Shown in pieces: positions 1 through 6,977 of a DNA stretch of 10,759 nucleotides. Each line of letters opens with the position of its first letter. Position 1 is the first letter of the stretch. Both the position numbers and the translations under genes were made by a program. Origin of the DNA: Gammaproteobacteria bacterium (lineage in GTDB: Bacteria; Pseudomonadota; Gammaproteobacteria; Competibacterales; Competibacteraceae); assembly GCA_003562535.1 (NCBI GenBank), contig PWUP01000051.1, forward strand, positions 1-10,759, written 5' to 3'. The notes below the pieces were generated by a model. That model saw only the letters and a program-made list of their open reading frames with translations. It ran no database searches and had not been told where the DNA came from.

Positions 1-190
1 GAATTAACGCTTAAATTACAGAAAGAAGGGAAAAATCCTACAGCCATTTTGGCAGTTATCCAGCACCTCCAGCCCATATCCATATTAATCCATATTTGGG
101 TTCGCTTTTACCGGAATCGGCGTTCGATTGTGCCCGGAATCAGCGTTAGGTTCTCAGAGTTATCGGCGTTCGATCTTATCCTGAATATGT
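1..190. mobile_element. possible end fragment of an insertion sequence (IS21-like?)
   Basis: This stretch lies beyond the end of the defence operon. Plus-strand frame 1 is open from the window edge to a stop at 238-240, but its product is not recognisable as a protein; the first 20 or so codons could be the tail of a gene from outside. From about position 94 the DNA becomes a series of near-repeats with a 23-bp spacing, containing the words CCGGA and GGCGTTCGAT. Several repeated sites at each terminus are typical of IS21-family elements, which is why an IS end is suggested. No transposase domain, exact terminal inverted repeat or target duplication can be shown here. Bases 185-249 are AT-rich and show nothing further; no convincing hairpin terminator for the leftward operon was seen. 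Identification is low confidence. Confidence 0.3.
94..184. repeat. degenerate tandem array, 23-bp period
   Basis: The 13-bp core ATCGGCGTTCGAT occurs identically at 116-128 and 162-174. A variant, ATCAGCGTTAGG, sits at 139-150. The starts 116, 139 and 162 are exactly 23 bp apart. A weaker fourth copy (94-115) precedes them; it is 22 bp long and ends in the same CCGGA seen at 134-138, with CCTGA at 180-184. Regular spacing of about two helical turns is what a repeated protein-binding site would show, such as transposase sites at an IS end. The repeats and their spacing are directly visible; the role is inferred. Confidence 0.65.
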
Positions 191-249
191 ATTCATCACC
201 TTACCCCTTATATCATAGTTTTTTTATTAATCCTCCATAGATTGTTTAG

Positions 250-651
250 TTATTTAAAAGCATCCAGTATTTTGGGGAGCCATTGCTCTCCTCTCAATTC
301 ATGCTGCCAGATACGTACAACGGTCCAACCTTTTTTCTTTAGGGTTTGGTTAACCAGGCCGTCCCGCGCCTTATTCCGCTCAATTTTATCAACCCAAAAT
401 TGCCTATTTGTCTTGGGAATCTGCCCGCGTGTCGGGTGGCCGTGCCAGAACTCTCCGTCAACAAATACGGCGATTCGTTGTTTAGTAAAAACGAAATCAG
501 GATTTCCGAAAAGGCGGTAGTTTCGTCTCCAACCTTTGATGCCATTTTCCCGAAACAAAGACATTAATTTCTCTTCCGTAGCACAATTCCCTTTGCTGCG
601 GACATTTGACATGATTTCTGATCTTTTTTCTTTGGAAAATATATCAGCCAT
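250..651 (-). CDS. vsr: Vsr-type very short patch repair endonuclease (zinc-site variant)
   Basis: This 133-residue protein has the usual length and fold signature of Vsr, the strand-specific nicking endonuclease that acts at T:G mismatches left by deamination of 5-methylcytosine. The N-terminal MADIFSKEKRSEIM block, the NPDF motif with the catalytic Asp (about residue 52), and the FWHGH motif (Trp69, His70) are all present. They are followed by the FW..KI..N...D helix block and a GW.V..IW strand. Compared with E. coli Vsr, zinc ligands Cys66, Cys73 and Cys117 align with Glu67, Thr74 and His117; only the His71 equivalent (His72) is kept. A GTG lies directly before the ATG, but AAAAGGG is 7 nt from the ATG, so the ATG at 651 is preferred. 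It is the last gene of the operon, 24 nt after the helicase, and shares the cassette with a cytosine methyltransferase, its usual partner. It could instead serve as a restriction nuclease. Confidence 0.9.
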   Translation of the reverse strand: MADIFSKEKRSEIMSNVRSKGNCATEEKLMSLFRENGIKGWRRNYRLFGNPDFVFTKQRIAVFVDGEFWHGHPTRGQIPKTNRQFWVDKIERNKARDGLVNQTLKKKGWTVVRIWQHELRGEQWLPKILDAFK

Positions 652-658
652 CACTAAA

Positions 659-665
659 CCCTTTT
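659..665 (-). promoter_or_regulatory. ribosome binding site of vsr
   Basis: AAAAGGG on the minus strand ends 7 nt before the ATG at 651. It would be only 4 nt from the upstream in-frame GTG (654), so it favours the ATG as the start. Confidence 0.55.
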
Positions 666-675
666 GTTTTAGAAT

Positions 676-3600
676 TTATTTCTTGAAATCAACAGCGGCA
701 TTCATCCCGCAAATACCAACAAAATCGCAAGCGCTGCAGCGAATTTCTCCGGACTTACCGTTCTTAAGAGGATCTGATATAAATTTTCGGTCACGAATGG
801 CGGTTGCCGTTTCAATCACAGTTCTCTTAGCATCTTTAATCGAACTTCCGTCCAAAGGCACCTCCAACTCATGCTTATCGCCCTTGTTCCGATCTGCGTC
901 GAGGTAACGTACCAGCCCTTTATCCGGCTCGTACTGAAGTTCCTTTTTTGCGGCTACGGCATAGACTCCAAGCTGAAGTTTCATCTCATCCTCATCAAGT
1001 TCTTGATGCTTGTCAGATTCCGGCTCACCCGACTTAAAATCAATCAAGGTTACCCGCGGCGGATCGTCGCGGCGTACAATGTCAATAGCCCCAAAAACCA
1101 AAGCACCACCGTCACCGCCATCTTCAAATTCGACAAGAGTTTCAAACTCTTTTTCCGGTTCAAAAGAAAGTTCACGTAACTCATCGGCAAAATGCTCAAC
1201 ATAGTCCGCCACGATACGAACTCCTTTTCGACGCATATTTTCCGCAGGCTCACCGGTTGTATAGCGGAGGTAAAAAAGCCCGTGCTCTATCAAGTTCTCA
1301 ATCGCATCTTCAAGCTTGTTTCTGTTTTTCGCCAACTCCGCCCATGCAACGGGGTCCGAATGGACAACCCGAAGCAAATTGTGAATACCTCTTCCATAAC
1401 CAAAGGCCTGGTCTATCGTTGGAGAAAAACCGAGGACTTTTCGGAGATAAAAATCATGAGGACAAGCCAAGTAATATCGTAAATCAGTAAATGAAGTGGA
1501 CAATTGCACGTCTCGCTTGTATTCCAAAGGAGCGTGACGAATTTCATTAAGAAGACTACCGGCATCATCGGTCACAGTGCCACCCGATGTATTCACTATA
1601 CCTTTCAACTCTGGAATGAACCTTGATCTGCGTGTCCCGGAATAACTGATTATTAAAAATCGTTCCGCTCGAGTTAATGCAACATACATTAAACGACGTT
1701 CGCCGTCATAGTTTTCATTGTCTGAAAGTCCTTCAATATCGATATCTCGAATAATATCACCTGATAGTGGAACTGGGACCGCTCGACGAGCATATGTGCT
1801 GGGGAAGCGACCGGCACATACATCTGCTAGAAAAACAGCAGCAAATTCGAGTCCTTTTACGGAGTGGACTGTGCTAATAGTAACCGCATTGGGGGGGACA
1901 ATTAAAGGCTGTTCGGGAGTGCGACCACCCTCGGCACCGTATTGACAAAGACCGATAATCTGCCAGCTGTAATCGGAAGTGCTGGTCCAACCCGGTGTTT
2001 CAATACCGGTAATTAAGCCGCTTAAAGTGCCCAGATGAAACATGGCCGCCTCGCCTCTGCCTTGACAAGTATCCCATTTTTCCACTTCGGTTTCGGTTAG
2101 TAGCCAGTGATATAGTTGTTGCGGAAAAACGCGTCGAAGCGGGCGTTTGTTTACTAGAAATTCACGAAGTCCGCGAGTCCGAAGAAAATTTACTTCATCG
2201 ACCTCAAAGGGACGATTGTCAACAATTCTTATTTTCAAAGCACCTGCAGCAAAAACAAGGCGCCCTTCAGCTTCACGGTCAAGAGACAGCCCGGACATTC
2301 GCAAAAGGCGGGCCGATTCCTTTAGAACAGGTTCCGGCTCCGGTATGCATCCTAGAACGTTTCCTATCCGATTGGGCAAGCTTTTTGGATTATGAGGAGA
2401 ACCGTAAAATTGATCAATCCCTGCCGAAATAGCAAGAGCCGCGATCAAAAGCAGAACCTCAGGTTGCGAAAACAGATCCGGTCCCGCACGAACAACTGAA
2501 TGGATACCGGCTTCTTCCAAAGCGCGCATGTAAGTTCTGACATCGGTTGAAGAGCGTACCAAAATTGCTATATCGGACAGAGCTAAACCTCTAAAGGTGC
2601 CGTCGCGTTTGTCATGTCGGGCGCCTTCGGCTTCCGTCGGAACAATCGCCCTTATCGCCTCGGCTATCCATACAGCTTCTTCGGCTCTTTCGTTAAATCT
2701 GACCAATGCAATATGAGAAGGATGAGTGTCAACTCGATCGGATTTTCCGTGCAACATATACGGAGTTTCCATGCCGCTGGCGGGCGATATTGTATCGGAC
2801 CAATAGTTGGCAATATCTATTACGCGCGGGGTTGAACGAAAATTTTCTCTTAAGTCAACAACCTCCGAATCAGGGTCCTTTTTGTATTGATTCCACATCC
2901 TACCGATAATTTCGACTTTGGCACCGCGGAAGCCGTAGATGGATTGTCGGTGATCTCCGACAACTGTTAATTTGCCATGGTCGCCCGTCAAAGCATGCAT
3001 GATATCTCGCTGCACTGGATTAATATCCTGAACCTCGTCCACAACAAGGTGTACCCGTTGTTCTCGCAATCTAATACGCTCTCCATTAGTTTCCAAATTA
3101 CGAAGGAATTCAGTTTGGCATGTACTGAAGTCAAGAAAGCGCCTGCACCTTATATAAGCATAATACCTGGCAGCCGAGACAGCAAAAGCCTTAGCGGCAC
3201 TGTCTTCACCAACCGGTGTAAGCAAACATGCTTCTTTACACCAATTCCTTTCTTCGATACCCAAACGATAAGGCGGTTCTCCCACCGAAAGTTCTATATC
3301 GAAACGATTGTGCTCATGAAGCTGATCATATGCCGTACTAAACTGATCAACAGTTGCAGATTGTGAAGTGCGCGGTCCGAGGGCCGAACGAAGGCCGCTC
3401 AAACCGAGAATATTGTTGAAGCCGCGCAGAATCAAAGCTGTTCTGGATGCTTCATCCAGGATGTCATAATTGTGATAGATATCCGGCCAGTATTCCCTTA
3501 GCTTGGCTAGACAAAACCCGTGTATTGTGCCTACGTACATCCCGCCAAGATTAACATCCTCACCTGGAGGTGTAATTTCGCCAATCCAAAATCTGACACG

Positions 3601-3828
3601 GAATTTCATTTCTTCCGCCGCTTTCTCGGTAAAAGTAAAAGCCACTATATCTTCTTTGGGTACGTTTTCCACACCCACCCACCAGGCAATGCGGCGAGCC
3701 ATTACTTCAGTCTTTCCCGAACCGGCACCAGCCACAACCAGAACGCGGAGTTTATCCGATTGGACAGCTTTAGACTGATCCGACGTAAGTTTGTGCAGCA
3801 AGCGTTCTTTTATTTCGTCGGCAGTCAA
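676..3828 (-). CDS. UvrD/Rep-type helicase fused to a PD-(D/E)XK nuclease with putative Fe-S cysteines
   Basis: This is a superfamily 1A DNA helicase of about 1050 residues with a C-terminal RecB-like nuclease. Helicase motifs in order (numbered from the TTG at 3828) are Walker A GAGSGKT (34-40), Ia AFTFTEKAAEEMK (63-75), II DEVQD (264-268), III GDHRQSIYGFRG (291-302), IV ENFRS (328-332), V TVHSVKGLEF (653-662) and VI LMYVALTRA (713-721). The nuclease part shows His816 (GRGIH), Asp916 (GAIDIV), Asp930-x-Lys932 (DFK) and a Q-x3-Y motif near 952. Cys789 plus Cys1031, Cys1034 and Cys1040 (C-x2-C-x5-C) match the split iron-sulfur pattern of AddB and Cas4 nucleases. It is expected to unwind DNA with ATP and degrade it. 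The frame stays open to a TTG at 3858 overlapping the dcm stop, but GGAGG 8 nt before the TTG at 3828 favours the shorter form. It is not a standard AddA or RecB because no AddB, RecC or RecD partner is adjacent. Function in defence is inferred from context. Confidence 0.88.
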   Translation of the reverse strand: MTADEIKERLLHKLTSDQSKAVQSDKLRVLVVAGAGSGKTEVMARRIAWWVGVENVPKEDIVAFTFTEKAAEEMKFRVRFWIGEITPPGEDVNLGGMYVGTIHGFCLAKLREYWPDIYHNYDILDEASRTALILRGFNNILGLSGLRSALGPRTSQSATVDQFSTAYDQLHEHNRFDIELSVGEPPYRLGIEERNWCKEACLLTPVGEDSAAKAFAVSAARYYAYIRCRRFLDFSTCQTEFLRNLETNGERIRLREQRVHLVVDEVQDINPVQRDIMHALTGDHGKLTVVGDHRQSIYGFRGAKVEIIGRMWNQYKKDPDSEVVDLRENFRSTPRVIDIANYWSDTISPASGMETPYMLHGKSDRVDTHPSHIALVRFNERAEEAVWIAEAIRAIVPTEAEGARHDKRDGTFRGLALSDIAILVRSSTDVRTYMRALEEAGIHSVVRAGPDLFSQPEVLLLIAALAISAGIDQFYGSPHNPKSLPNRIGNVLGCIPEPEPVLKESARLLRMSGLSLDREAEGRLVFAAGALKIRIVDNRPFEVDEVNFLRTRGLREFLVNKRPLRRVFPQQLYHWLLTETEVEKWDTCQGRGEAAMFHLGTLSGLITGIETPGWTSTSDYSWQIIGLCQYGAEGGRTPEQPLIVPPNAVTISTVHSVKGLEFAAVFLADVCAGRFPSTYARRAVPVPLSGDIIRDIDIEGLSDNENYDGERRLMYVALTRAERFLIISYSGTRRSRFIPELKGIVNTSGGTVTDDAGSLLNEIRHAPLEYKRDVQLSTSFTDLRYYLACPHDFYLRKVLGFSPTIDQAFGYGRGIHNLLRVVHSDPVAWAELAKNRNKLEDAIENLIEHGLFYLRYTTGEPAENMRRKGVRIVADYVEHFADELRELSFEPEKEFETLVEFEDGGDGGALVFGAIDIVRRDDPPRVTLIDFKSGEPESDKHQELDEDEMKLQLGVYAVAAKKELQYEPDKGLVRYLDADRNKGDKHELEVPLDGSSIKDAKRTVIETATAIRDRKFISDPLKNGKSGEIRCSACDFVGICGMNAAVDFKK

Positions 3829-3836
3829 AATGAACA

Positions 3837-3841
3837 CCTCC
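3837..3841 (-). promoter_or_regulatory. ribosome binding site deciding a TTG start
   Basis: GGAGG followed by 8 nt leads to TTG at 3828, whose product begins (f)MTADEIKERLL. No ATG lies at a suitable distance. The alternative TTG at 3858 lies upstream of this site, so a non-ATG start at 3828 is the best reading. Confidence 0.6.
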
Positions 3842-3854
3842 AATTGCAAACTAT

Positions 3855-4907
3855 TCAATAACCAGTTAGAGCCTGCCTAATAGACTGCGCATGCGCTTTG
3901 ATAAAAGGTGGAGGCAGGGCGTTGCCAATCAAGAGAGCGATGGCAGATTTGTTGGTTGTAACCGGAAACTTGTATGATTTGGGAAAGCCTTGCAACAAGG
4001 CCGCTTCACGCATGGTAATGGCCCGATCCTCCTCGGGATGAAGAAAACGCCCCTTGGATGGGTTGAAGCAGCCGCCGGTTAATGTCGGAGCAACGTCATC
4101 CCAGGCCATCCTGCCGTAAACGTCTTTAAAACCGCTACACTTTTTGTGACATTCAAGCCAGTATTCTTTTGACAAATCTGTTCGGCTGCCACCGTCTTTG
4201 GGAATCTTTTGTATCATGTTCATAATCCTGACGGATCTTTTTTCTTTAATATCATGTAAGGAATCTCCGCTCTTTCCGGCCTTGGGAAGGTTACTCATGA
4301 CCTTTCGCACCGTCAATCGCCTGTTTACCGCACTTGCAAAAGGTATATCGAAACCGAAACCTGCCATGTATATCAACCTTTTCCTACGCTGCGGCACTCG
4401 GTAGTCTGCGGCATCCAATACCCTGTGTTCACCCCAATACCCCAGCTCTTTCAATTGTTTACAGAACTGGACGAACCTTTGGTCAGCAGCCAAGCCGGGG
4501 ACGTTTTCTAACATTACAGCGCTGGGTTTAAGAGCTTTCACAAATCGTAAAAACTCCATGAGCAAATCATTGCGAGGGTCATCCACGACCAAGGCACCGT
4601 TTAGCGTGCGAATTGTAGAAAACCCCTGACAGGGCGGACATCCGGCCAAAAGGTCAAGTTTTCGGTTATTCAACCCCAATACACTACTCATATCTTCCGG
4701 ATCAATGTTTTGAATACTCTCATGCCAAACCTTGACTTGAGGATGGTTGGCCATGTATGTAACCACAGAAAGGCGATCATTGTCCACAGCGCCTATAACC
4801 TCGAAGCCAGCCTGCTTTATGCCAAGCGTCAATCCTCCGCAGCCGCAGAAAAGATCTACTGCTATAGGCTTCCTGCTCTTATTTGCTGTATTTCCGGATG
4901 CGATCAT
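3855..4907 (-). CDS. C5-cytosine DNA methyltransferase (Dcm family)
   Basis: This 350-residue enzyme transfers a methyl group from S-adenosylmethionine to C5 of cytosine in a specific DNA sequence. The canonical motif order is complete. Motif I is DLFCGCGGLTLG (from residue 18). Motif IV is GCPPCQGFS, with the nucleophile Cys93. Motif VI is ENVPG (134-138) and motif VIII is QRRKRL (173-178). A short target-recognition region spans about 195-275, followed by motif IX REAALLQGFP (about 301-310) and motif X IGNALPP (327-333). Nothing appears broken, so it should be active; the target sequence cannot be read from the protein. The frame is open to a GTG at 4931, but a perfect AGGAGGT sits 6 nt before the ATG at 4907, which is chosen. 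It opens the non-BREX half of the operon, 28 nt after brxL, and precedes the helicase-nuclease and vsr. It could protect host DNA from a linked nuclease or be the methylase whose deamination products Vsr repairs. Confidence 0.95.
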   Translation of the reverse strand: MIASGNTANKSRKPIAVDLFCGCGGLTLGIKQAGFEVIGAVDNDRLSVVTYMANHPQVKVWHESIQNIDPEDMSSVLGLNNRKLDLLAGCPPCQGFSTIRTLNGALVVDDPRNDLLMEFLRFVKALKPSAVMLENVPGLAADQRFVQFCKQLKELGYWGEHRVLDAADYRVPQRRKRLIYMAGFGFDIPFASAVNRRLTVRKVMSNLPKAGKSGDSLHDIKEKRSVRIMNMIQKIPKDGGSRTDLSKEYWLECHKKCSGFKDVYGRMAWDDVAPTLTGGCFNPSKGRFLHPEEDRAITMREAALLQGFPKSYKFPVTTNKSAIALLIGNALPPPFIKAHAQSIRQALTGY

Positions 4908-4913
4908 CCGATT

Positions 4914-4920
4914 ACCTCCT
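4914..4920 (-). promoter_or_regulatory. strong ribosome binding site of the cytosine methyltransferase
   Basis: AGGAGGT, fully complementary to the 3' end of 16S rRNA, lies 6 nt upstream of ATG 4907 in the gap after brxL. It is the strongest such site in the window and marks the start of the second gene block. It also excludes the longer GTG start at 4931, which would place this site inside the gene. Confidence 0.75.
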
Positions 4921-4935
4921 CCCCTCAACACCCGC

Positions 4936-6966
4936 TTATATCTCCAGGGTCTTCACTACCGCCCGGTCCAAATCACCGTAAAACACCACATCCAGCCGCT
5001 CCACCAAATCCTCCGGCAAGCCCGAAAACTGGGCTTTGTTCGCCACCGGCACTAGCGCTCGAATGGCGCCGCTGTCCAATGCCAGCTGCAAGGGTTCGGT
5101 TATGGAGGTGGGTCCTTTTATATTCCCTTGAATAGTTAAATCGCCCAGAATTACCGTGCCAGCCTGCACCTGACGGCTACGAATCACCGAAATCATAGCA
5201 GTAAAAAAGGCTACACCACAAGGGCATTCTACACGCCCACCAGTCAAATCGACGGCTTCGGCGCAGATGTCTTTTTGCGCCAAATCTCTGTCCAACCCCA
5301 GCTTTTCTTTGGCGCTCTGCAAAAAAGAAAAAGCCCGATTAAGGGATTCTTTCAATGTTTTTTCCAACCCGGCAGGCGTCCTCAGCTTGCCGTTTCCCGC
5401 CGTCAGCGTAACTTCCAAACGGAAAAGGGCCACTTTGGCCTCCGCATTTACGGCTGCCGTATAAACCGTACCGGGAGGCAAAGGATCGGCGGATATGACC
5501 CCTCCACTGCTTTGTTCCGGTACAACCACAATTTGTTCCATATCCGTATCCAGATCTAAATAACTGAATGTAGTCTTGTAAAACTCAAACGAACCCCTCT
5601 TTTTAAGCTGTTCTTTAACCCTTCTTCTGCCTTCGAGGGCAAGCTCCACGTACTCGGTCAATTCTTCTTTAGACCACTCACCGTCGGGGTGAATAATCTT
5701 CAACAAGCCGCTGACCGTCTTCCTAACAGCTGTAGCGTCCCGCCCCTCAACGTGGGGACCAAAACGGAAGGCACGTTCCGCTTCGTTAAAACGGTTCTGC
5801 TTGCGAAGCATCCTGAACGCTTCTGCCAAATAATCGGTTACAAACCCGTAGTGAACTGTAAGTATATCTTTGGATGTCTTGGGGATCTCCCAACCTGGAA
5901 GGTAGAAATGCATACGATCCAATAATGCAAGGTCAAATTCTTTTGGAAGCGGTTGAAAGAGGTCTGTCGCTGAATTCTGAACTAAGGTTTCCACCGGCTG
6001 GTTGAGGTTTCCGTTAAAAACCAATGACGCCTCAGCCTGTACAGGGGTTACGCCACGGCTGAACCGGCCGTTGGCCATGTAGTCTTTCATAATCTGTAAG
6101 ACATCGGGGTCGGTAATGCGCATACCCCCTACTTCGTCAAAAGCAACCACATCCCAATGCCCCACCAGTCCTACCTTCCTGCGAGCGTTATTGTAAAATA
6201 GGTTGGCCGAACTGGCTTTACCACCAGAAAGGAGCATGCTGTAAGGTGACATTTCGCTGAAGGCATAAGACTTGCCCGTCCCCCGCGGCCCCAATTCTAT
6301 AAAATTATAATTTTTTTCAACAAAGGGGATCATCCTGGTCAACAGCAGGAGTTTCAATCTATTCTCCATACGTGCAGGTTCCAAGCCGACGCTGCGTAAA
6401 AGCAGTTCGCTCCATTCCTCCCTGGTCATGGAACGGCGCCCCTCAATGTACTCCTCCATATCAAACCTGGCCAGTTGAATCGGCCGAAACTCGACAATAT
6501 GAAAAGGGCTGCCCTTCTTTCCTTCTTCGTCGACCCTAAATTCTATATCTACGATACCCCAGACACCGCCTTCCAAAAGGCGCTCGTAGCGGCGGTAAAA
6601 CTCTTCCAATATATGCAGTTTTGAATACCCGAAATGGTCCATGGACGCCCAATACTTGTTTTCACTCGCCAAAAAACGTACCTCCACCCGGTCGATAAAA
6701 CGGTGCTTTCCTTTTCGCTCCACCGTAGCCTGTGCCTTGTTGGCCTCATCGTGACGGAAAAAATTTGTAACGAGTGTTTCTTTTACTGCATCAACGCCGA
6801 TACGAATTTCTTCCTCGTTATCGGAAGCGCAGTATCTCCCCAGTAGATATTCCAATACATAAGAAGGTACGTTTTCGCCGCCTTTGATCTGGTGCAGCAG
6901 GTCTTTGCGCACCGTCTTTCCGGCAAAAACACTGACTGCTTTTTTATCCAATGCATCGTGTTGCAT
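4936..6966 (-). CDS. brxL: BREX system AAA+/Lon-like protein BrxL
   Basis: This 676-residue protein matches BrxL in length and architecture. The N-terminal region contains the characteristic block around VRKDLLHQIKGG and VPSYVLEYLLGRYC. The central AAA+ ATPase has Walker A GPRGTGKS (226-233), Walker B VVAFDE (273-278), a sensor-1 Asn in VFNGN (near 318) and an arginine-finger candidate in LLDRMHF (Arg351). The C-terminal Lon-like domain runs from about 500 to 676. In BREX, BrxL is an ATP-driven DNA-binding ring needed for phage restriction in type 1 systems. In the Lon-like domain, the segment aligning with the Lon GPSAG serine motif reads CPCGV (Cys583), and the lysine position falls at Thr623 in a by-eye alignment, so peptidase activity is doubtful. 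The frame extends to a TTG at 6981 overlapping the pglZ stop. GAGGTG 5 nt before ATG 6966 supports the shorter start, 11 nt after pglZ. Confidence 0.93.
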   Translation of the reverse strand: MQHDALDKKAVSVFAGKTVRKDLLHQIKGGENVPSYVLEYLLGRYCASDNEEEIRIGVDAVKETLVTNFFRHDEANKAQATVERKGKHRFIDRVEVRFLASENKYWASMDHFGYSKLHILEEFYRRYERLLEGGVWGIVDIEFRVDEEGKKGSPFHIVEFRPIQLARFDMEEYIEGRRSMTREEWSELLLRSVGLEPARMENRLKLLLLTRMIPFVEKNYNFIELGPRGTGKSYAFSEMSPYSMLLSGGKASSANLFYNNARRKVGLVGHWDVVAFDEVGGMRITDPDVLQIMKDYMANGRFSRGVTPVQAEASLVFNGNLNQPVETLVQNSATDLFQPLPKEFDLALLDRMHFYLPGWEIPKTSKDILTVHYGFVTDYLAEAFRMLRKQNRFNEAERAFRFGPHVEGRDATAVRKTVSGLLKIIHPDGEWSKEELTEYVELALEGRRRVKEQLKKRGSFEFYKTTFSYLDLDTDMEQIVVVPEQSSGGVISADPLPPGTVYTAAVNAEAKVALFRLEVTLTAGNGKLRTPAGLEKTLKESLNRAFSFLQSAKEKLGLDRDLAQKDICAEAVDLTGGRVECPCGVAFFTAMISVIRSRQVQAGTVILGDLTIQGNIKGPTSITEPLQLALDSGAIRALVPVANKAQFSGLPEDLVERLDVVFYGDLDRAVVKTLEI

Positions 6967-6971
6967 GAACA

Positions 6972-6977
6972 CACCTC
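6972..6977 (-). promoter_or_regulatory. ribosome binding site of brxL
   Basis: GAGGTG lies immediately after the pglZ stop codon and 5 nt before ATG 6966. The close join suggests that brxL is translated by ribosomes coming off pglZ. Confidence 0.55.

Noticed and set aside
94..184. A CRISPR array
   Set aside because: The repeated units are contiguous with a 23-bp period and lack unique spacers, and no cas gene is present in the window.
200..249. A Rho-independent terminator after vsr
   Set aside because: T and A runs exist but no GC-rich hairpin precedes a U-run on the minus strand, so no terminator is claimed.
536..907. Plus-strand frame of 123 codons covering the helicase-vsr junction
   Set aside because: It is antisense to the nuclease C-terminus and vsr, both well supported, and its product shows no coherent domain.
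4710..5135. Plus-strand reading frame of 141 codons across the brxL-dcm junction
   Set aside because: It is antisense to two clearly conserved genes, gives a low-complexity Pro-rich product with no recognisable motif, and has no convincing ribosome binding site.
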